Under the pieces are notes generated by a model. It searched no databases and was not told the origin of the DNA. It saw only the letters and a program-made list of their open reading frames with translations. This document shows, one piece after another, positions 62,587 through 64,000 of a stretch of 64,000 bases of DNA. The stretch lies in the NCBI GenBank assembly GCA_044353855.1, contig JBILBF010000002.1:186001-250000 (forward strand), given 5' to 3'. The position numbers and the translations under genes were made by a program. Each line of letters starts with the position of its first letter. Position 1 is the stretch's first letter. This stretch comes from UKL13-3 sp044353855 (GTDB taxonomy: Bacteria > Bacteroidota > Bacteroidia > UKL13-3).

Positions 62587-63336
62587 ATGAACAGTTGGGT
62601 AAAATTTTTGAGTATTACATTATGCTTAGTGGCTTATCATGCTATTGCTCAAAACCAAGCCATTACTGAAGCCCAATTATTTTACCGTAATCGTATCACT
62701 TTTGGTGGAAACCTTAACAGCAGCAATTTGGGTGGCATCAATTTTAAATACGGATGGCATAAAACAGGCACCAAAAAAAACATTCTCGATATTGAGTTTG
62801 CACGCGTGAAGCATCCCAAAGAAACCCGTATCAATGGTGTTTCTGAGAATCCTCAGAAATATACTTTTGGTAGGTTAAATATGCTTTTTTTGCTCCGCAC
62901 GGGTTATGGTCAAACCCTATTTTTAACAGAGCGTCCTTACAAAAATGCTGTACAAGTCAATTTTAATTACAACGTAGGATTAAGTTCTGGATTCTTAAAA
63001 CCTGTATACCTAGATATTTTTTATCCCAACAGTGACGGCATTGGTGGGTTTGTTAAATCAGAGCGGTACAATCCAACTATTCATACCAATCAATCCCGTA
63101 TCTTTGGCAACTCTTCTTTTTTTGAAGGAATTGGTCGTACCAAAGCTCAACTGGGCGCATACGGACGAGGAAGTTTTTCGATTGAATGGGGGGAATTTCC
63201 TGAGGAGTTCCATTGTGTAGAAGCAGGTATCACCATTGATGCTTTTCCACAAGGATTATCCTTGATGGCATTTCAACCTCAAACAGTTTTATTATTTAAT
63301 TTTTTTATCGGTTACCAATTCGGTTGGAACAAATAA
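62587..63336 (+). CDS. Predicted outer-membrane/secreted protein upstream of lipA
   Basis: A 249-residue protein with a signal peptide ending AIAQ near residue 21. It is rich in beta strands with many aromatics, for example ITFGGNLNSSNLGGINFKYGW and LFNFFIGYQFGWNK at the end, as in small outer-membrane barrels. The final Trp-Asn-Lys is not the typical aromatic C-terminal residue. It precedes lipA by four bases and may share its transcript. I do not recognise a named family. Co-location with lipA looks incidental. Confidence 0.6.
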   Translation: MNSWVKFLSITLCLVAYHAIAQNQAITEAQLFYRNRITFGGNLNSSNLGGINFKYGWHKTGTKKNILDIEFARVKHPKETRINGVSENPQKYTFGRLNMLFLLRTGYGQTLFLTERPYKNAVQVNFNYNVGLSSGFLKPVYLDIFYPNSDGIGGFVKSERYNPTIHTNQSRIFGNSSFFEGIGRTKAQLGAYGRGSFSIEWGEFPEEFHCVEAGITIDAFPQGLSLMAFQPQTVLLFNFFIGYQFGWNK

Positions 63337-63340
63337 CAGC

Positions 63341-64000
63341 ATGATAGAATTACCCACACTTACAGAACAACGCATCAAAAAACCATCGTGGTTAAAAGTA
63401 AAATTGCCTACTGGAGAAAATTACCGTAAGGTACGCAAGCTGGTTGACGAATATAAATTACACACCATTTGCGAAAGCGGAAACTGCCCCAATATGGGCG
63501 AATGCTGGGGCGAAGGAACGGCTACTTTTATGATACTAGGCAATACCTGTACACGGAGTTGCTCTTTTTGTGCAGTGGCTACCGGACGCAATAATGAATA
63601 TGATACAGATGAACCCATGCGTGTGGCGGAGGCTATACGATTGATGGGCGTAAAACATGCAGTACTCACCTCGGTAAACCGCGATGGATTACCTGATAAA
63701 GGAGCAACTGTATGGGCTGATACCATTCGGTTTGTGAAACAACTCAACCCCAATACAACCATGGAAACGTTGATTCCTGATTTTATGAGCAAATGGGATT
63801 TGTTGTACCAAGTAATTGATGAAAAACCAGAAGTGGTATCGCATAATATGGAAACTGTAAAACGGTTGTACCGCAAAGTACGTCCGCAAGCCAAATACGA
63901 ACGCAGTTTGGAACAAACGTTGAAGACCAAAGAACGTGGCCGCAGAACCAAATCAGGCATTATGCTTGGGCTTGGCGAAACTGAGTCTGAAATTTTTGAA
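63341..64000 (+). CDS. lipA: Lipoyl synthase (3' partial)
   Basis: ATG 63341 opens a frame that runs off the right edge after 220 codons without a stop. LipA inserts two sulfurs into octanoyl groups on lipoyl domains. Cys44, 49 and 55 (CESGNCPNMGECW) bind the auxiliary cluster, and Cys70, 74 and 77 (CTRSCSFC) bind the radical SAM cluster. LTSVNRDGLPDKGA and the SGIMLGLGETE segment near 213 are further family marks. It starts 4 bases after the preceding gene, so coupling is likely. About 70 residues are missing. Confidence 0.97.
   Translation, partial: MIELPTLTEQRIKKPSWLKVKLPTGENYRKVRKLVDEYKLHTICESGNCPNMGECWGEGTATFMILGNTCTRSCSFCAVATGRNNEYDTDEPMRVAEAIRLMGVKHAVLTSVNRDGLPDKGATVWADTIRFVKQLNPNTTMETLIPDFMSKWDLLYQVIDEKPEVVSHNMETVKRLYRKVRPQAKYERSLEQTLKTKERGRRTKSGIMLGLGETESEIFE

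Noticed and set aside
63421..63960. A 179-residue minus-strand open frame over lipA
   Set aside because: The plus strand has lipA with all cluster cysteines in place, so the antisense frame is a shadow.
1..64000. CRISPR arrays, prophage, insertion sequences or defence operons
   Set aside because: No regularly spaced repeats, integrase, transposase, phage structural or defence-type genes were recognised. The gene order is normal chromosomal.

Overview
This 64 kb window is ordinary chromosomal DNA from a member of the Bacteroidota. The evidence is AT-rich DNA, almost no Shine-Dalgarno sequences, several TAnnTTTG-type -7 promoter boxes, two predicted type IX secretion (T9SS) cargo proteins, a PorE-like OmpA protein, and families largely confined to the phylum (DUF4296, DUF6913, the LuxC-type reductase plus ferredoxin pair). 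Chitinophagales or Sphingobacteriales look more likely than Bacteroidales, but I cannot fix the genus. No plasmid, prophage, insertion sequence, CRISPR array or defence system was seen.

Layout: 1-3.8 kb is the end of a surface-polysaccharide locus (flippase cut by the window edge, Wzz-like co-polymerase, Wzy-like polymerase/ligase). 3.8-7.5 kb holds an esterase, a MarR regulator, a pirin, a YceI protein and a second, exported pirin; two TGTAwwTACA palindromes sit in the pirin promoter. 7.6-12 kb has folD and queE facing an M13 peptidase and a frameshifted sirtuin gene. 12-17 kb has a 1447-residue T9SS cargo protein and a pRiA4b ORF-3-like protein. 17-25.4 kb is a minus-strand run: HtrA protease, DUF1573 protein, omega-amidase and aminotransferase, dapA, DUF6913 protein, ligA. 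25.4-28.9 kb is a tandem pair of Wzi/RemB-like outer-membrane proteins.

28.9-39.3 kb contains an RluA-type pseudouridine synthase, a PorE-like protein, an EamA transporter with a beta-CASP nuclease, a tightly coupled upp-TlpA-redoxin operon, two related small outer-membrane proteins, a fatty-acid desaturase and a YggS protein. 39.3-47.1 kb runs on the plus strand: DUF4296 lipoprotein, mutS2, an AsmA-like protein, then a DEFD-box helicase, a J-domain/KTSC fusion and a RhlE-like helicase. 47.1-47.5 kb holds tRNA-Leu(GAG), a broken copy of its 3' half carrying a 20-bp double palindrome, and a 38-codon bTHX ribosomal-protein gene. 47.5-59 kb is metabolic and proteolytic: mutarotase-like protein, M20 hydrolase, citrulline hydrolase, arginase, acyl-CoA reductase, ferredoxin, M36 and M1 peptidases and pyrC. 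59-64 kb has fabI, a MOSC protein, a methyltransferase, a 39-residue lipoprotein, OsmC, an outer-membrane protein and the start of lipA.

Most of the content is housekeeping. The points most worth a second look are the tRNA-Leu tail duplication with its palindrome, the paired operator in the MarR-pirin interval, the J-KTSC fusion between two helicases, the LuxC-type reductase/ferredoxin pair and the doubly frameshifted sirtuin. I found no convincing candidate for a wholly new multi-gene system.
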